Positions 27,041-35,657 of a stretch of DNA of 64,000 nucleotides are shown here, piece by piece; position 1 is the stretch's first letter, and each line of letters begins with the position of its first letter. The stretch is taken from assembly GCF_028807635.1 (NCBI RefSeq), contig NZ_JARBAX010000001.1, positions 3,178,501-3,242,500 on the forward strand. The letters are read 5' to 3'. The position numbers and the translations under genes were made by a program. The notes beneath the pieces are model-generated. The model was not told the origin of the DNA. It did not search any database and saw only the letters and a program-made list of their open reading frames with translations. The DNA comes from Streptomyces spiramyceticus (lineage in GTDB: Bacteria > Actinomycetota > Actinomycetes > Streptomycetales > Streptomycetaceae).

Positions 27041-28015
27041 GTGAGCGACGTCCGAAACGTGATCATCATCGGCTCCGGGCCCGCCGGCTACACCGCCGCG
27101 CTGTATACCGCGCGTGCGTCGCTAAAGCCGCTGGTATTCGAGGGTGCTGTGACCGCAGGCGGTGCTCTGATGAACACCACCGACGTGGAGAACTTCCCCG
27201 GGTTCCGAGACGGCATCATGGGCCCCGACCTGATGGACAACATGCGGGCCCAGGCCGAGCGCTTCGGCGCCGAGCTCGTTCCGGACGATGTCGTGTCGGT
27301 CGACCTCACGGGCGAAATCAAGACGGTCACAGACACCGCAGGCACCGTCCACCGTGCCAAGGCTGTCATCGTCTCGACGGGCTCCCAGCACCGCAAGCTC
27401 GGCCTCCCGCAGGAGGACGCACTCTCCGGACGCGGCGTCTCCTGGTGCGCCACCTGTGACGGGTTCTTCTTCAAGGACCAGGACATCGCCGTCGTCGGCG
27501 GTGGCGACACCGCGATGGAGGAAGCGACCTTCCTCTCCCGCTTCGCCAAGTCCGTGACCGTCGTCCACCGCCGGGACACCCTGCGTGCCTCCAAGGCCAT
27601 GCAGGACCGCGCCTTCGCCGACCCGAAGATCAAGTTCGCCTGGGACAGCGAGTGCGCCGAGCTCCAGGGCGACCAGAAGCTTTCGGGCCTGACCCTGCGT
27701 GACACCAAGACGGGCGAGACCTCCCCGCTTGCTGTGACCGGACTGTTCATCGCCGTGGGCCACGACCCGCGCACCGAGCTGTTCAAGGGCCAGCTGGAGC
27801 TCGACGACGAGGGCTATGTGAAGGTCGACGCACCGTCGACGCGCACGAACCTGACCGGCGTTTTCGCGGCCGGTGACGTCGTCGACCACACCTACCGGCA
27901 GGCCATCACGGCTGCGGGGACCGGCTGCTCGGCCGCACTCGACGCCGAGCGCTTCCTGGCCGCCCTCGCCGACGGCGAGAAGGTCGCGGAACCCGAGAAG
28001 ACCGCCACTGCCTGA
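27041..28015 (+). CDS. trxB: Thioredoxin reductase
   Basis: 324 aa. NADPH-dependent FAD enzyme that reduces thioredoxin. The FAD motif is GSGPAG (11-16), and the redox-active pair is C136-A-T-C139 in SWCATCDG. The NADPH-binding motif is [12 protein letters not shown] (about 151-162), and the C-terminal FAD motif is [10 protein letters not shown] (about 273-282). The GTG at 27041 follows GAGGAAA. It sits 47 bp before trxA under a SigR-type promoter, so expression should rise with disulphide stress. Neighbouring sigM could also contribute. Confidence 0.97.
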   Translation: MSDVRNVIIIGSGPAGYTAALYTARASLKPLVFEGAVTAGGALMNTTDVENFPGFRDGIMGPDLMDNMRAQAERFGAELVPDDVVSVDLTGEIKTVTDTAGTVHRAKAVIVSTGSQHRKLGLPQEDALSGRGVSWCATCDGFFFKDQDIAVVGGGDTAMEEATFLSRFAKSVTVVHRRDTLRASKAMQDRAFADPKIKFAWDSECAELQGDQKLSGLTLRDTKTGETSPLAVTGLFIAVGHDPRTELFKGQLELDDEGYVKVDAPSTRTNLTGVFAAGDVVDHTYRQAITAAGTGCSAALDAERFLAALADGEKVAEPEKTATA

Positions 28016-28062
28016 TCTGCCATTCCCCACCCCACACCCCACACGAAGTTAAGGAGGCTGCC

Positions 28063-28410
28063 GTGGCCGGCACCTTGAAGAACGTGACCGACGACTCCTT
28101 CGAGCAGGACGTCCTCAAGAGCGACAAGCCCGTTCTGGTGGACTTCTGGGCCGCTTGGTGCGGTCCGTGCCGCCAGATCGCCCCGTCCCTCGAGGCAATC
28201 GCAGCCGAGCACGGCGACCAGATCGAGATCGTCAAGCTCAACATCGACGAGAACCCGGCCACCGCTGCCAAGTACGGCGTGATGTCCATCCCGACTCTGA
28301 ACGTCTACCAGGACGGCGCGGTCGCCAAGACCATCGTCGGCGCCAAGCCGAAGGCCGCGCTCCTCCGCGACCTCGGGGACTTCATCGGTGACGAGGTCGC
28401 CAAGGCCTGA
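28063..28410 (+). CDS. trxA: Thioredoxin
   Basis: 115 aa. Cytoplasmic disulphide reductase with the active site W32-C33-G-P-C36, the buried Asp near residue 27, and the cis-Pro in MSIPTLNVY (about 80-88). The GTG start has a strong AAGGAGG site 5 bp upstream. It is co-transcribed with trxB and followed by parS site 5 and a strong hairpin terminator. This is the TrxA of the SigR regulon; other thioredoxins are expected elsewhere. Confidence 0.97.
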   Translation: MAGTLKNVTDDSFEQDVLKSDKPVLVDFWAAWCGPCRQIAPSLEAIAAEHGDQIEIVKLNIDENPATAAKYGVMSIPTLNVYQDGAVAKTIVGAKPKAALLRDLGDFIGDEVAKA

Positions 28411-28423
28411 CCGCCTGGTCTCT

Positions 28424-28437
28424 GTTTCACGTGAAAC
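28424..28437. other. parS site 5
   Basis: Exact GTTTCACGTGAAAC, 13 bp after the trxA stop and just before the trxA terminator. Confidence 0.95.
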
Positions 28438-28441
28438 ACGT

Positions 28442-28476
28442 GTGGGCCCATCTCCCTTTACGGGGGATGGGCCCAC
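28442..28476. terminator. Hairpin between trxA and the convergent GNAT gene
   Basis: A 15-bp stem (GTGGGCCCATCTCCC with GGGGGATGGGCCCAC, one G-T pair) around a 5-base TTTAC loop. It lies between convergent genes and is suited to ending both. Confidence 0.85.
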
Positions 28477-28489
28477 GGCGTATGCGCCT

Positions 28490-29107
28490 TCACAACGGAC
28501 GCAGCACCGGCTCCTTCTGAACCGCACCCAACAGCCTGTCCAATGCCAACTCGACGTCTTCCTTCCAGGAGAGCGTCGTCCGCAGCTCCAGCCGCAGCCG
28601 GGGATGCAGCGGATGGGGCCGTACGGTCTTGAATCCGACCGCCAGCAGATGGTCCGCCGGCAACATACAGGCGGGCTCAGTCCAGCGGGCGTTGCCGAAT
28701 GCCTCAATGGCCTTGAACCCTCGCCGGAGGAGGTCCTTGGCGACGGTCTGCACTATCACGCGCCCCAAACCCTGACCTTGATAGCCGGGCATGATCCAGG
28801 CGGTCATCAGCTGCACAGCGTCGGGGGACACCGGGCTCGTGGGAAATGCCGTGGACCGCGGTACGTACGCCGGCGGTGCGTACAGCACGTATCCCACAGG
28901 AACATCGTCAACGTAGACGACCCGGCCACAGGAACCCCACTCCAGCAGGACAGCGGAGATCCACGCTTCCTTCTCCAGCTCGGGTGTGCCTGCCTTTACC
29001 GCTGCTTCTCCACTGACGGGATCAAGTTCCCAGAAGACACAGGCACGGCAGCGCTTGGGGAGATCCGGAAGATTGTCCAACGTGAGCGGTACGAGCCGTC
29101 GCCCCAT
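28490..29107 (-). CDS. GNAT-family N-acetyltransferase
   Basis: 205 aa. The acetyl-CoA pocket motif is MPGYQGQGLGRVIVQ (about 106-120), matching Q/R-x-x-G-x-G/A. The N-terminus has CRACVFWELD (20-29), a CxxC-FWEL pattern seen in a conserved actinobacterial GNAT subgroup next to parB. The acceptor substrate is unknown. It lies in the same direction as the parB-parA run, about 300 bp downstream of parB, and is convergent with trxA. The ATG at 29107 lies inside a second open frame (28996-29253) that has a better ribosome binding site; see that entry. Confidence 0.85.
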   Translation of the reverse strand: MGRRLVPLTLDNLPDLPKRCRACVFWELDPVSGEAAVKAGTPELEKEAWISAVLLEWGSCGRVVYVDDVPVGYVLYAPPAYVPRSTAFPTSPVSPDAVQLMTAWIMPGYQGQGLGRVIVQTVAKDLLRRGFKAIEAFGNARWTEPACMLPADHLLAVGFKTVRPHPLHPRLRLELRTTLSWKEDVELALDRLLGAVQKEPVLRPL

Positions 29108-29253
29108 GAAGGCTGTTCCTCACTTCCTTCGCCTGCCGCACTGCGGGCGGCCGTCAGCGCGCCCCGCTCCCGAATCAGGCTGCCGACGAAACCGCCGACC
29201 GCACCGAGACTGAGCCCTGCTGTCACCAGCTGGGTGCGGCTCACCGATCGCAT
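28996..29253 (-). CDS. Possible small single-pass membrane protein overlapping the GNAT gene
   Basis: 85 codons. The ATG at 29253 follows AAGGAGG by 9 bp, one of the best ribosome sites in the region. The first 30 residues (MRSVSRTQLVTAGLSLGAVG, then GFVGSLIRER) look like a membrane or signal segment with basic ends. The C-terminal 40 residues overlap the GNAT gene in another frame and are not protein-like. The real product may be shorter in related strains, ending before the GNAT start, with this copy read-through by frame loss. Alternatively it is a leader that couples translation into the GNAT gene. Confidence 0.4.
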   Translation of the reverse strand: MRSVSRTQLVTAGLSLGAVGGFVGSLIRERGALTAARSAAGEGSEEQPSWGDGSYRSRWTIFRISPSAAVPVSSGNLIPSVEKQR

Positions 29254-29413
29254 GGCCACCGGCCTCCTTCTGAAGTGAACCAAGGTGGATGTGCCATACC
29301 AGAACGCATCGTATCCACCCATCGGTCGCACGGATACCGTAGGAAAGCAAAGGGCGGGCCGTGTTCAGGAACGCCCCGGACACAACCCGCCTCTGCAACG
29401 ATTCTCCGAGGGA

Positions 29414-30511
29414 TCAGTTCTCGTCGTCCTCTTCGCCTTCCTCGGCGGGTCCCCTCTCCAGGACCCGACCCTCCCCAGGGGCGAGCGTGCCGAGGATCCG
29501 GTCGAGATCTTCCATCGACGCGAACTCGACGACGATCTTTCCCTTCTTCTGCCCCAGATCGACCTTCACCCGTGTCTCGAACCGGTCGGAGAGCCGCGAG
29601 GCGAGACCGGAAAGCGCGGGCGACACCCGCGCACCGGCGCGCGGGCCCTTGGCCTTGGGGCTGCTCTGAGGACGTGAGCCCATCAGAGTGACAATCTCCT
29701 CGACAGCACGTACCGAGAGGCCCTCGGCAACGATCCGATGCGCCAGACGGTCCTGCTCCTCGGAGTCCTCAACCGCGAGCAGCGCCCTGGCATGCCCTGC
29801 GGACAGCACCCCGGCAGCCACCCTCCGCTGAACCGAGGGCGAAAGCCTGAGCAGTCGCAGCGTGTTGGAGACCTGCGGGCGCGAGCGCCCGATGCGGTCG
29901 GCCAACTGGTCGTGCGTGCAGTTGAAGTCCTTGAGCAACTGGTCGTACGCCGCAGCCTCTTCCAGCGGGTTCAGCTGAGCCCGGTGCAGGTTCTCCAGCA
30001 GAGCGTCGAGAAGGAGCTTCTCATCCTCCGTGGCGCGGACAATCGCCGGGATCCTCTCCAGGCCGACTTCCCGGCATGCCCGCCAACGGCGCTCCCCCAT
30101 GATGAGCTCGTAGCGCTCGGGACCCAGCTGCCGTACGACGACGGGCTGGAGGAGGCCCACTTCCTTGATGGAGGTGACCAGCTCCGCGAGAGCGTCCTCG
30201 TCGAACACCTCTCGGGGCTGCCGGGAGTTCGGCTTGATGGAGTCCAGCGGCAGCTCGGCAAAGTGAGCACCGGCCACCTCCTCGGGACCCACCGGCTCCG
30301 GCACCTGCGCGGGAACTTCCGTTTCACGTGAAACGGGACCCGCGGGAAGCGCAGTGACCTTCGCGGCTGCCACGCCCCGCTCCGCGGTCATGACCGGCAC
30401 CGCCGTAGGGGAAGTCGAGGCCGCCCCTGTCGGCGAACCCGGCTTCTCCTGCGAAGCCGCAGGGATCAGCGCACCGAGCCCCCGCCCCAGGCCTCTACGT
30501 CGCTCACTCAC
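29414..30511 (-). CDS. parB: Chromosome-partitioning protein ParB
   Basis: 365 aa. It binds parS, spreads as a CTP-dependent clamp and organises origins; in Streptomyces this matters most in sporulating aerial hyphae. The N-terminal ParA-interaction segment is RRRGLGRGLGALIP (4-17), followed by a variable linker (20-80) in which parS site 6 encodes VSRET (60-64). The N-domain has GERRWRA (139-145, CTP box) and ENLHRAQLNPLEEA (173-186). The HTH domain is at about 200-222 and the C-terminal dimerisation region at about 305-365. It overlaps parA by 4 bp, so the two are coupled. Confidence 0.97.
   Translation of the reverse strand: MSERRRGLGRGLGALIPAASQEKPGSPTGAASTSPTAVPVMTAERGVAAAKVTALPAGPVSRETEVPAQVPEPVGPEEVAGAHFAELPLDSIKPNSRQPREVFDEDALAELVTSIKEVGLLQPVVVRQLGPERYELIMGERRWRACREVGLERIPAIVRATEDEKLLLDALLENLHRAQLNPLEEAAAYDQLLKDFNCTHDQLADRIGRSRPQVSNTLRLLRLSPSVQRRVAAGVLSAGHARALLAVEDSEEQDRLAHRIVAEGLSVRAVEEIVTLMGSRPQSSPKAKGPRAGARVSPALSGLASRLSDRFETRVKVDLGQKKGKIVVEFASMEDLDRILGTLAPGEGRVLERGPAEEGEEDDEN
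30321..30334. other. parS site 6 (inside parB)
   Basis: Exact GTTTCACGTGAAAC, read in frame as V60-S-R-E-T64 of ParB. Confidence 0.95.
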
Positions 30512-31584
30512 TGGATCCCCTCCGACATGCTCTGCTGGCTGTTCTGGGTGCCCGACTGGGCATGCTGCGGGTCGTAGTGCACTCCCACGCCACGCAGCGC
30601 AATCTCACGGGCCGCTTCAAGATACGAGAGCGATCCGCTGGAGCCCGGATCATAGGTGAGGACCGTCTGCCCGTAGCTCGGGGCTTCCGAGATCCGTACA
30701 GACCGAGGGATGCTCGTCCTGAGCACCTCTTTGCCGAAGTGCGTGCGCACCTCGTCGGCCACCTGGGAGGCGAGCCGGGTCCTGCCGTCGTACATGGTCA
30801 ACAAGATCGTCGACACATGCAGGTCGGGGTTGAGATGCCCTCGCACGAGATCGACGTTCCGCAGGAGCTGCCCCAGGCCCTCGAGTGCGTAGTACTCACA
30901 CTGAATGGGGATCAGGACCTCGGCGCCGGCGACCAGTGCGTTGACGGTCAGCAGGCCCAGCGAGGGCGGACAGTCGATGAGGATGTAGTCCAGCGGCTGC
31001 TCGTACGCCAGGATCGCCCGCTGCAGTCGGCTCTCGCGCGCCACAAGCGACACCAGCTCGATCTCCGCACCTGCGAGATCGATGGTGGCCGGCGCGCAGA
31101 AAAGACCTTCGACATCCGGGACCGGCTGGACCACTTCGGAGAGCGGCCTGCTGTCCACCAGGACGTCATAGATGGAGGGGACTTCGGCGTGATGGTCGAT
31201 CCCCAGCGCCGTGGAGGCGTTGCCCTGCGGGTCGAGATCGACCACCAGAACACGGGCACCGTGGAGCGCGAGTGATGCAGCCAGGTTGACCGTTGTCGTG
31301 GTCTTCCCGACGCCACCCTTCTGGTTGGCAACCACCATGATCCGTGTCTGCTCAGGCCGGGGCAGGCCCTCGCCGGCACGGCCAAGAGCTTCTACCGCCA
31401 ATTGGGCAGCACGACCAATGGGGGTGTCGTCCATCGGGGGCGGTGTTTCACGTGAAACATCCTCCCCCGCCGACTCGGTACGGGGACCGGGGACCGGATC
31501 GGTCATCGGTCCCGCGATGTTGGCGTCGGACCGCAAGGATTCACTCTCCTCGACTTCAGGCTCGCAATGCACAGAGCCTGCCAT
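30508..31584 (-). CDS. parA: Chromosome-partitioning ATPase ParA
   Basis: 358 aa from the ATG at 31584. A Walker-type ATPase that forms gradients or filaments to separate ParB-bound origins, and that in Streptomyces also couples to the tip-organising centre. The deviant Walker A is KGGVGKTT (89-96), the A' motif is LLVVDLDPQGNAS-like (VLVVDLDPQGNAST, about 113-126), and the Walker B region is YILIDCPPSLG (about 193-203). The first 80 residues are disordered and contain VSRET (43-47), encoded by parS site 7. The start is uncertain: the frame is open to 31746 and no strong ribosome site is seen. The 4-bp overlap with parB indicates coupling. Confidence 0.93.
   Translation of the reverse strand: MAGSVHCEPEVEESESLRSDANIAGPMTDPVPGPRTESAGEDVSRETPPPMDDTPIGRAAQLAVEALGRAGEGLPRPEQTRIMVVANQKGGVGKTTTTVNLAASLALHGARVLVVDLDPQGNASTALGIDHHAEVPSIYDVLVDSRPLSEVVQPVPDVEGLFCAPATIDLAGAEIELVSLVARESRLQRAILAYEQPLDYILIDCPPSLGLLTVNALVAGAEVLIPIQCEYYALEGLGQLLRNVDLVRGHLNPDLHVSTILLTMYDGRTRLASQVADEVRTHFGKEVLRTSIPRSVRISEAPSYGQTVLTYDPGSSGSLSYLEAAREIALRGVGVHYDPQHAQSGTQNSQQSMSEGIQ
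31445..31458. other. parS site 7 (inside parA)
   Basis: Exact GTTTCACGTGAAAC, read in frame as V-S-R-E-T in the ParA N-terminal tail. Confidence 0.95.
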
Positions 31585-31638
31585 GCTTTCGGGGTCATGA
31601 ACCAGCGAGGCCCGTTCTTCTGTGGAGTAATCCACGCC

Positions 31639-31647
31639 TGTGGACAA
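31639..31647 (-). promoter_or_regulatory. Lone perfect DnaA box in the parA upstream region
   Basis: TGTGGACAA, the complement of the preferred box TTGTCCACA, 55 bp upstream of the proposed parA start and 84 bp from parS site 8. It could tie parAB expression to DnaA levels. Confidence 0.6.
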
Positions 31648-31730
31648 CTTCGTAACCCTCACGGGTCTACGGTCGCGCGGCTCGGCAGCCGCACGACCGC
31701 GGCTGATGATTCCATGCAGCAGAGAGCGAC

Positions 31731-31744
31731 GTTTCACGTGAAAC
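31731..31744. other. parS site 8 (parA upstream region)
   Basis: Exact GTTTCACGTGAAAC, about 150 bp upstream of the proposed parA start, in the rsmG-parA gap. It is suitable for ParB autoregulation of parAB and is the parS nearest to oriC in this window. Confidence 0.95.
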
Positions 31745-31837
31745 ACGATGCACCGGCTGCGCAGCTACACCTTCACGACACTCCGAAATGCGTACGTATG
31801 GCAGCTTGTATGGAGCATCGCTGATAGACAGGGAAGA

Positions 31838-32554
31838 TCAACGGCGGCGGCGCGTACGCCCAGTCCGCGCTGCCTTGGCCCGCTTCGCCGCGAATCGCAC
31901 CCCTCCGGGGCTCTCCCCGACCTCCACACGCACCACCGTCGAGAGCGGATCGACCACTCCCTCGCCGACATGCAGCACTTCGGTCTTCACTACTCCGAGC
32001 TTGCTCAGAGCAGAACGTGTGCTCTTAATCTCTTCTTCCGCGGTGTCACCCTTGAGCGCCAGCATCTCACCGTACGGACGTAGCAGGGGTACTCCCCAGC
32101 CGGCCAGTCGGTCCAGCGGCGCGACCGCCCGAGCCGTCACCACATGGACGGGCGGCAGCTTGCCGAGCACTTCCTCGGCCCTACCCCGGACGACCGTCAC
32201 ATGGTCGAGGCCCAGCAGCTCGACGACTTCCTGGAGGAAGTTCGTACGCCGCAGCAGCGGTTCCAGCAGAGTGATCTTCAGGTCCGGGCGGACGAGCGCG
32301 AGCGGGATACCGGGGAGCCCGGCACCCGAGCCCACGTCGCAGACCGTGACGCCTTCGGGGACGACCTCGGAGAGCACCGCACAGTTCAGCAGATGCCGCT
32401 CCCACAGACGCGGCACCTCACGAGGACCGATCAGACCTCGCTCGACCCCGGCATCCGCGAGCAGTTCCGCGTACCGGACGGCCTCTGGAAAGCACTCACC
32501 GAATACCGCCCGTGCCTCTTCAGGCGCCTGGGGAAGCGCTGCTTCCTCCGTCAC
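31838..32554 (-). CDS. rsmG: 16S rRNA (guanine-527-N7)-methyltransferase
   Basis: 238 aa. It methylates G527 of 16S rRNA; loss gives low-level streptomycin resistance and, in Streptomyces, antibiotic overproduction (family knowledge). The SAM-binding motif is CDVGSGAGLPG (72-82), and TARAVAPLDRL (about 139-149) is the RsmG signature. The basic tail (AKRAKAARTGRTRRRR) is typical of actinobacterial members. It lies in the minus-strand run rpmH-rnpA-yidD-yidC-jag-rsmG-parA-parB, 105 bp after jag. Confidence 0.96.
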   Translation of the reverse strand: MTEEAALPQAPEEARAVFGECFPEAVRYAELLADAGVERGLIGPREVPRLWERHLLNCAVLSEVVPEGVTVCDVGSGAGLPGIPLALVRPDLKITLLEPLLRRTNFLQEVVELLGLDHVTVVRGRAEEVLGKLPPVHVVTARAVAPLDRLAGWGVPLLRPYGEMLALKGDTAEEEIKSTRSALSKLGVVKTEVLHVGEGVVDPLSTVVRVEVGESPGGVRFAAKRAKAARTGRTRRRR

Positions 32555-32659
32555 GGGGACCGTCCTTCCGTACCGCGCTACCGAACTGGTGGCTGACTAT
32601 CAGGCTGACAAAGATCGGCCCCGCCTGCGAACAGACGGGGCCGAAAGGCAATGGACCGG

Positions 32660-33172
32660 TCAGGCCGGAAGCACAACGACGAAGCGCTGCGGCTCCTCGC
32701 CCTCGGACTCGCTGCGCAGACCCGCGGCCGCGATCGCGTCGTGCACGACCTTGCGCTCGAAGGGCGTCATCGGGTTCAGCTTCACCGGCTCACCGGTGCT
32801 CTTCACCTCGTCCGCGGTCTTGGCACCGAGCTCCGCGAGCTCTTCGCGCTTCTTGGCCCGGAATCCCGCGATGTCGAGCATCAGCCGACTGCGGTCCCCG
32901 GTCTCGCGGTGCACGGCGAGACGCGTGAGCTCCTGAAGTGCCTCAAGCACCTCACCGTCGCGACCCACGAGTTTCTGCAGATCACGGCTGCCCGCGTCAC
33001 TGATGATCGAGACCGCGGCCCGGTCTGCCTCGACGTCCATGTCGATGTCGCCGTCGAGGTCGGTGATGTCGAGCAGACCCTCGAGGTAGTCGGCCGCGAT
33101 TTCCCCTTCCTGCTCGAGGCGGGTCAGGGTGTCGCCACCCTCAGCGGCCGCGGAGGTGGTGCCTTCCGTCAC
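32660..33172 (-). CDS. khpB: RNA-binding protein Jag/KhpB (KH and R3H domains)
   Basis: 170 aa. The acidic N-terminal segment lacks the long Jag-N domain of Firmicutes. A KH domain occupies about 30-105, with the GRDGEVLEALQ loop (about 70-80). An R3H domain follows at about 108-170 (NPMTPFERKVVHDAIA and a final PQRFVVVLPA). It works as an RNA chaperone, often in a complex with KhpA. It starts 15 bp after the yidC stop, in the universal yidC-jag arrangement. Confidence 0.93.
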   Translation of the reverse strand: MTEGTTSAAAEGGDTLTRLEQEGEIAADYLEGLLDITDLDGDIDMDVEADRAAVSIISDAGSRDLQKLVGRDGEVLEALQELTRLAVHRETGDRSRLMLDIAGFRAKKREELAELGAKTADEVKSTGEPVKLNPMTPFERKVVHDAIAAAGLRSESEGEEPQRFVVVLPA

Positions 33173-33187
33173 GGGATGGACTCCTTA

Positions 33188-34423
33188 TTACTTCTTGGAC
33201 GGGTGCTTGGGCCGCTGCTGGCCCTTGCGCTGCCCGGACTTGGCTTGGCGTGCGGAACCGGGAGCGGACTTACCGGCCGGCTTGGGCTTGGCGTCCTGCG
33301 GCTCGTCCTTCTGCAGCGAAGTCTTCGCCGAAGGCTCAGTGCCGGCCTGACGCTGCGCCTTGGTCAGACGCTTGGGCTGCTGCCGCTTCGGGCCCGACTC
33401 CGGTGTCGTGCCGTCCTCGGCCTCGACCTCGGGCTCACCCTTCGCCACAGTGCCGTCAGGCTGAATAGTCAGCCGCGCCAAACCAAGGCCCTTGACGAAC
33501 TTTCGCTCGGCCTCGTTGCGCTCACGGCCCTTGGCGGCAATCACCTTGATGACGTTGCGCTCGCGCCGGCTGCGCACCTTGCCGTGCTTGACGATCGACT
33601 TCTGCATCCGCTCCAGCAGGTGAGCCTGCGCCTTGCTGCCCGGGGTCGGATTGCCGTGGATCACGTACATCTGCTGGCCCATGGTCCACACGTTGGTGGT
33701 CAGCCAGTAGACGAGGACACCCACGGGGAAGTTGACGCCCATCACGGCGAACATGACCGGGAAGATGTACATCAGCATCTTCTGCTGCTGCATGAACGGC
33801 GTCTTGACCGACAGATCGACGTTCTTCGTCATCAGCTGGCGCTGCGTATAGAACTGCGACGCCGACATCAAGATGATCATGATCGCTGTGATCACGCGAA
33901 CATCGGTCAGCGAGGCGTCGAACTTGACCATGTCCGCCGCGCTGTCCGTGAACTTCGCGGCCAGCGGAGCGCCGAAGATGTGCGCCTCACGGGCGCTCGC
34001 CAGCAGCGAGTCATTGATAACGCCTACGGTCTTGCCCGAGGCAATGCTGGAGAGCACGTGGTACAGGGCGAAGAAGAACGGCGACTGCGCCAGGATGGGA
34101 AGGCACGAGGAGAGCGGGTTGGTACCCGTCTCCTTGTACAGCTTCATCATCTCTTCGGACTGACGCTGCTTGTCGCTCTTGTAGCGCTCCTGGATCTTCT
34201 TCATCTCAGGCTGGAGCGCCTGCATGCCGCGCGTCGACTTGATCTGCTTGACGAACAGCGGGATCAGACAGATCCGGATAAGCACCACGAGCGACACGAT
34301 GGACAGACCCCAGGCCCAGCCCGTGTCAGGTCCGAAGATCGCCCCGTACATCGTGTGGAATTGGACGATGACCCACGAAACAGGTGTGGTGATAAAGCTG
34401 AACAGACTGGCAATCGTGTCCAC
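33188..34423 (-). CDS. yidC: Membrane protein insertase YidC
   Basis: 411 aa. It inserts and folds membrane proteins with or without SecYEG. Five core helices are visible: one N-terminal segment at about 3-22, a hydrophobic segment at about 37-57 containing R50 (the groove arginine), [11 protein letters not shown], the [14 protein letters not shown] segment, and [27 protein letters not shown]. There is no lipoprotein cysteine, as usual in actinobacteria. The basic, Lys-rich C-terminal tail of about 140 residues can contact ribosomes. The GTG at 34423 lies 3 bp after the yidD stop, with AAGGAG inside the end of yidD. Confidence 0.95.
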   Translation of the reverse strand: MDTIASLFSFITTPVSWVIVQFHTMYGAIFGPDTGWAWGLSIVSLVVLIRICLIPLFVKQIKSTRGMQALQPEMKKIQERYKSDKQRQSEEMMKLYKETGTNPLSSCLPILAQSPFFFALYHVLSSIASGKTVGVINDSLLASAREAHIFGAPLAAKFTDSAADMVKFDASLTDVRVITAIMIILMSASQFYTQRQLMTKNVDLSVKTPFMQQQKMLMYIFPVMFAVMGVNFPVGVLVYWLTTNVWTMGQQMYVIHGNPTPGSKAQAHLLERMQKSIVKHGKVRSRRERNVIKVIAAKGRERNEAERKFVKGLGLARLTIQPDGTVAKGEPEVEAEDGTTPESGPKRQQPKRLTKAQRQAGTEPSAKTSLQKDEPQDAKPKPAGKSAPGSARQAKSGQRKGQQRPKHPSKK

Positions 34424-34426
34424 TAA

Positions 34427-34768
34427 TCAGGCTCCTTGAGCATTGGGCGAGGTCTCTGCAGCCAGGTTGGGCTCAGCGGCGGAGTACTGCCCGCCCTTGG
34501 TGTCGCGGTTGCCGCTCCACGCATTGCGCAGCGCTTCGTGCCAACGCGGACGTTTGCGCGGCGGGACATGGTCCACACCGCCGGGCGACCACGGATTGCA
34601 CCGCAGAATGCGCCAGGCGGTCAGGGCCGTGCCCTTCACCGCACCATGCCGGTCGATGGCCGTAAAACCGTAGTGGGAGCACGACGGGTAATAGCGGCAC
34701 ACAGGCCCGAGCAACGGACTGATCGTCCACTGGTACAGCTTGATCAAAGCCAGCAGCGGGTACTTCAT
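34427..34768 (-). CDS. yidD: Membrane-insertion factor YidD
   Basis: 113 aa. A small membrane-associated helper of YidC. The family core is [20 protein letters not shown] followed by [11 protein letters not shown] (24-34), with three conserved cysteines counting RCNPWSPGG (about 56-64). The C-terminal 40 residues are variable. Its ATG overlaps the rnpA stop (ATGA), and its stop is 3 bp from yidC. Confidence 0.94.
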   Translation of the reverse strand: MKYPLLALIKLYQWTISPLLGPVCRYYPSCSHYGFTAIDRHGAVKGTALTAWRILRCNPWSPGGVDHVPPRKRPRWHEALRNAWSGNRDTKGGQYSAAEPNLAAETSPNAQGA

Positions 34769-35139
34769 CGCGCGCCCCCTCCCAGCAGCCGCTGAAGGGC
34801 GGCATCCAGGTCTTGGGCCAGCTGTGCATGGTCGGCATCGCCTGCTCCGGGCAATGCCCGTACGACAACCAGGCTACCGGGGGGCAGCTGGGACAACCGA
34901 TCGCGGACAAGGTGGCGAAGTCTCCGCTTCACCACGTTGCGTACGACTGCGTTGCCGACGGCTTTGCTGACGACGAAACCCGCACGCGTCGGGGGAACGC
35001 TCTCCCCAGGCGCGTGCGGGTCCGTTGAACCGCTGCTGCGTAGATGGACGACGAGGAGCGGGCGACCGGCCCTGCGTCCTCGGCGTACCGCGGTCGCGAA
35101 GTCCTCGCGCCGCCTCAGCCGATTCTCGGTAGGCAGCAC
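34765..35139 (-). CDS. rnpA: Ribonuclease P protein component
   Basis: 124 aa. The protein subunit that helps the RnpB ribozyme trim tRNA 5' ends. It begins [27 protein letters not shown] and carries the RNR-type motif [18 protein letters not shown] (about 63-80). The GTG start is used. It follows rpmH by 20 bp and overlaps yidD by 4 bp. The C-terminal half is longer and more acidic than in E. coli, as usual for Streptomyces. Confidence 0.95.
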   Translation of the reverse strand: MLPTENRLRRREDFATAVRRGRRAGRPLLVVHLRSSGSTDPHAPGESVPPTRAGFVVSKAVGNAVVRNVVKRRLRHLVRDRLSQLPPGSLVVVRALPGAGDADHAQLAQDLDAALQRLLGGGAR

Positions 35140-35159
35140 GTCATGACTCGTTTACGAGA

Positions 35160-35297
35160 TCAGGCGGAAAGGCGGGTGCGGCCCTTGCCACGGCGGGTCG
35201 CCAGGATGGCGCGACCGGCGCGGGTGCGCATGCGCAGGCGGAAGCCGTGGGTCTTGGCACGACGACGGTTGTTCGGCTGGAAGGTGCGCTTGCTCAC
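35160..35297 (-). CDS. rpmH: 50S ribosomal protein L34
   Basis: 45 aa, highly basic, starting [20 protein letters not shown] and ending [13 protein letters not shown] (GKGRTRLSA), the universal L34 pattern. The GTG at 35297 has GGAG about 8 bp upstream. It is the first gene of the minus-strand operon running away from dnaA; the 360-bp gap to dnaA holds divergent promoters and a DnaA box. Confidence 0.97.
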   Translation of the reverse strand: MSKRTFQPNNRRRAKTHGFRLRMRTRAGRAILATRRGKGRTRLSA

Positions 35298-35657
35298 TCG
35301 GGGGCTCCAGAAATGAATCGGGTGATGGCGGGACATCGCCTGGCTGTCACCGTGCGCCCACGAGGAAGCTCGCAACGCCCGTGTGCACCGCTTCACGACC
35401 ACAGATCGTGATCTTTGCCCATCGGAGGCAGGCGGCAGCAGCCATCGACAACTCGACCTGGTCACGGTACGCGCGGCTACGCCATCCGGTCAAACCGGGT
35501 CTTCGCCGTGGTCCACTATGCACAGCCTGTGGACAACAACTTGAACCGCGTGACGCGCCCCGACTACCGTGGCTGAACTTGGATTCCTTTCCTGCCTGTC
35601 CTTCCCATCCCGTCCCAAGAACCACACATTCGTGGGACCTGTGAGAGAGCGTGCCCT
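35298..35657. promoter_or_regulatory. rpmH-dnaA divergent control region with a DnaA box
   Basis: 360 bp without a gene. A perfect DnaA box (TGTGGACAA, complement of TTGTCCACA) lies at 35528-35536, 122 bp before the dnaA start, in the right place for autoregulation of dnaA. I could not assign -10 and -35 elements with confidence by eye. Confidence 0.65.
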
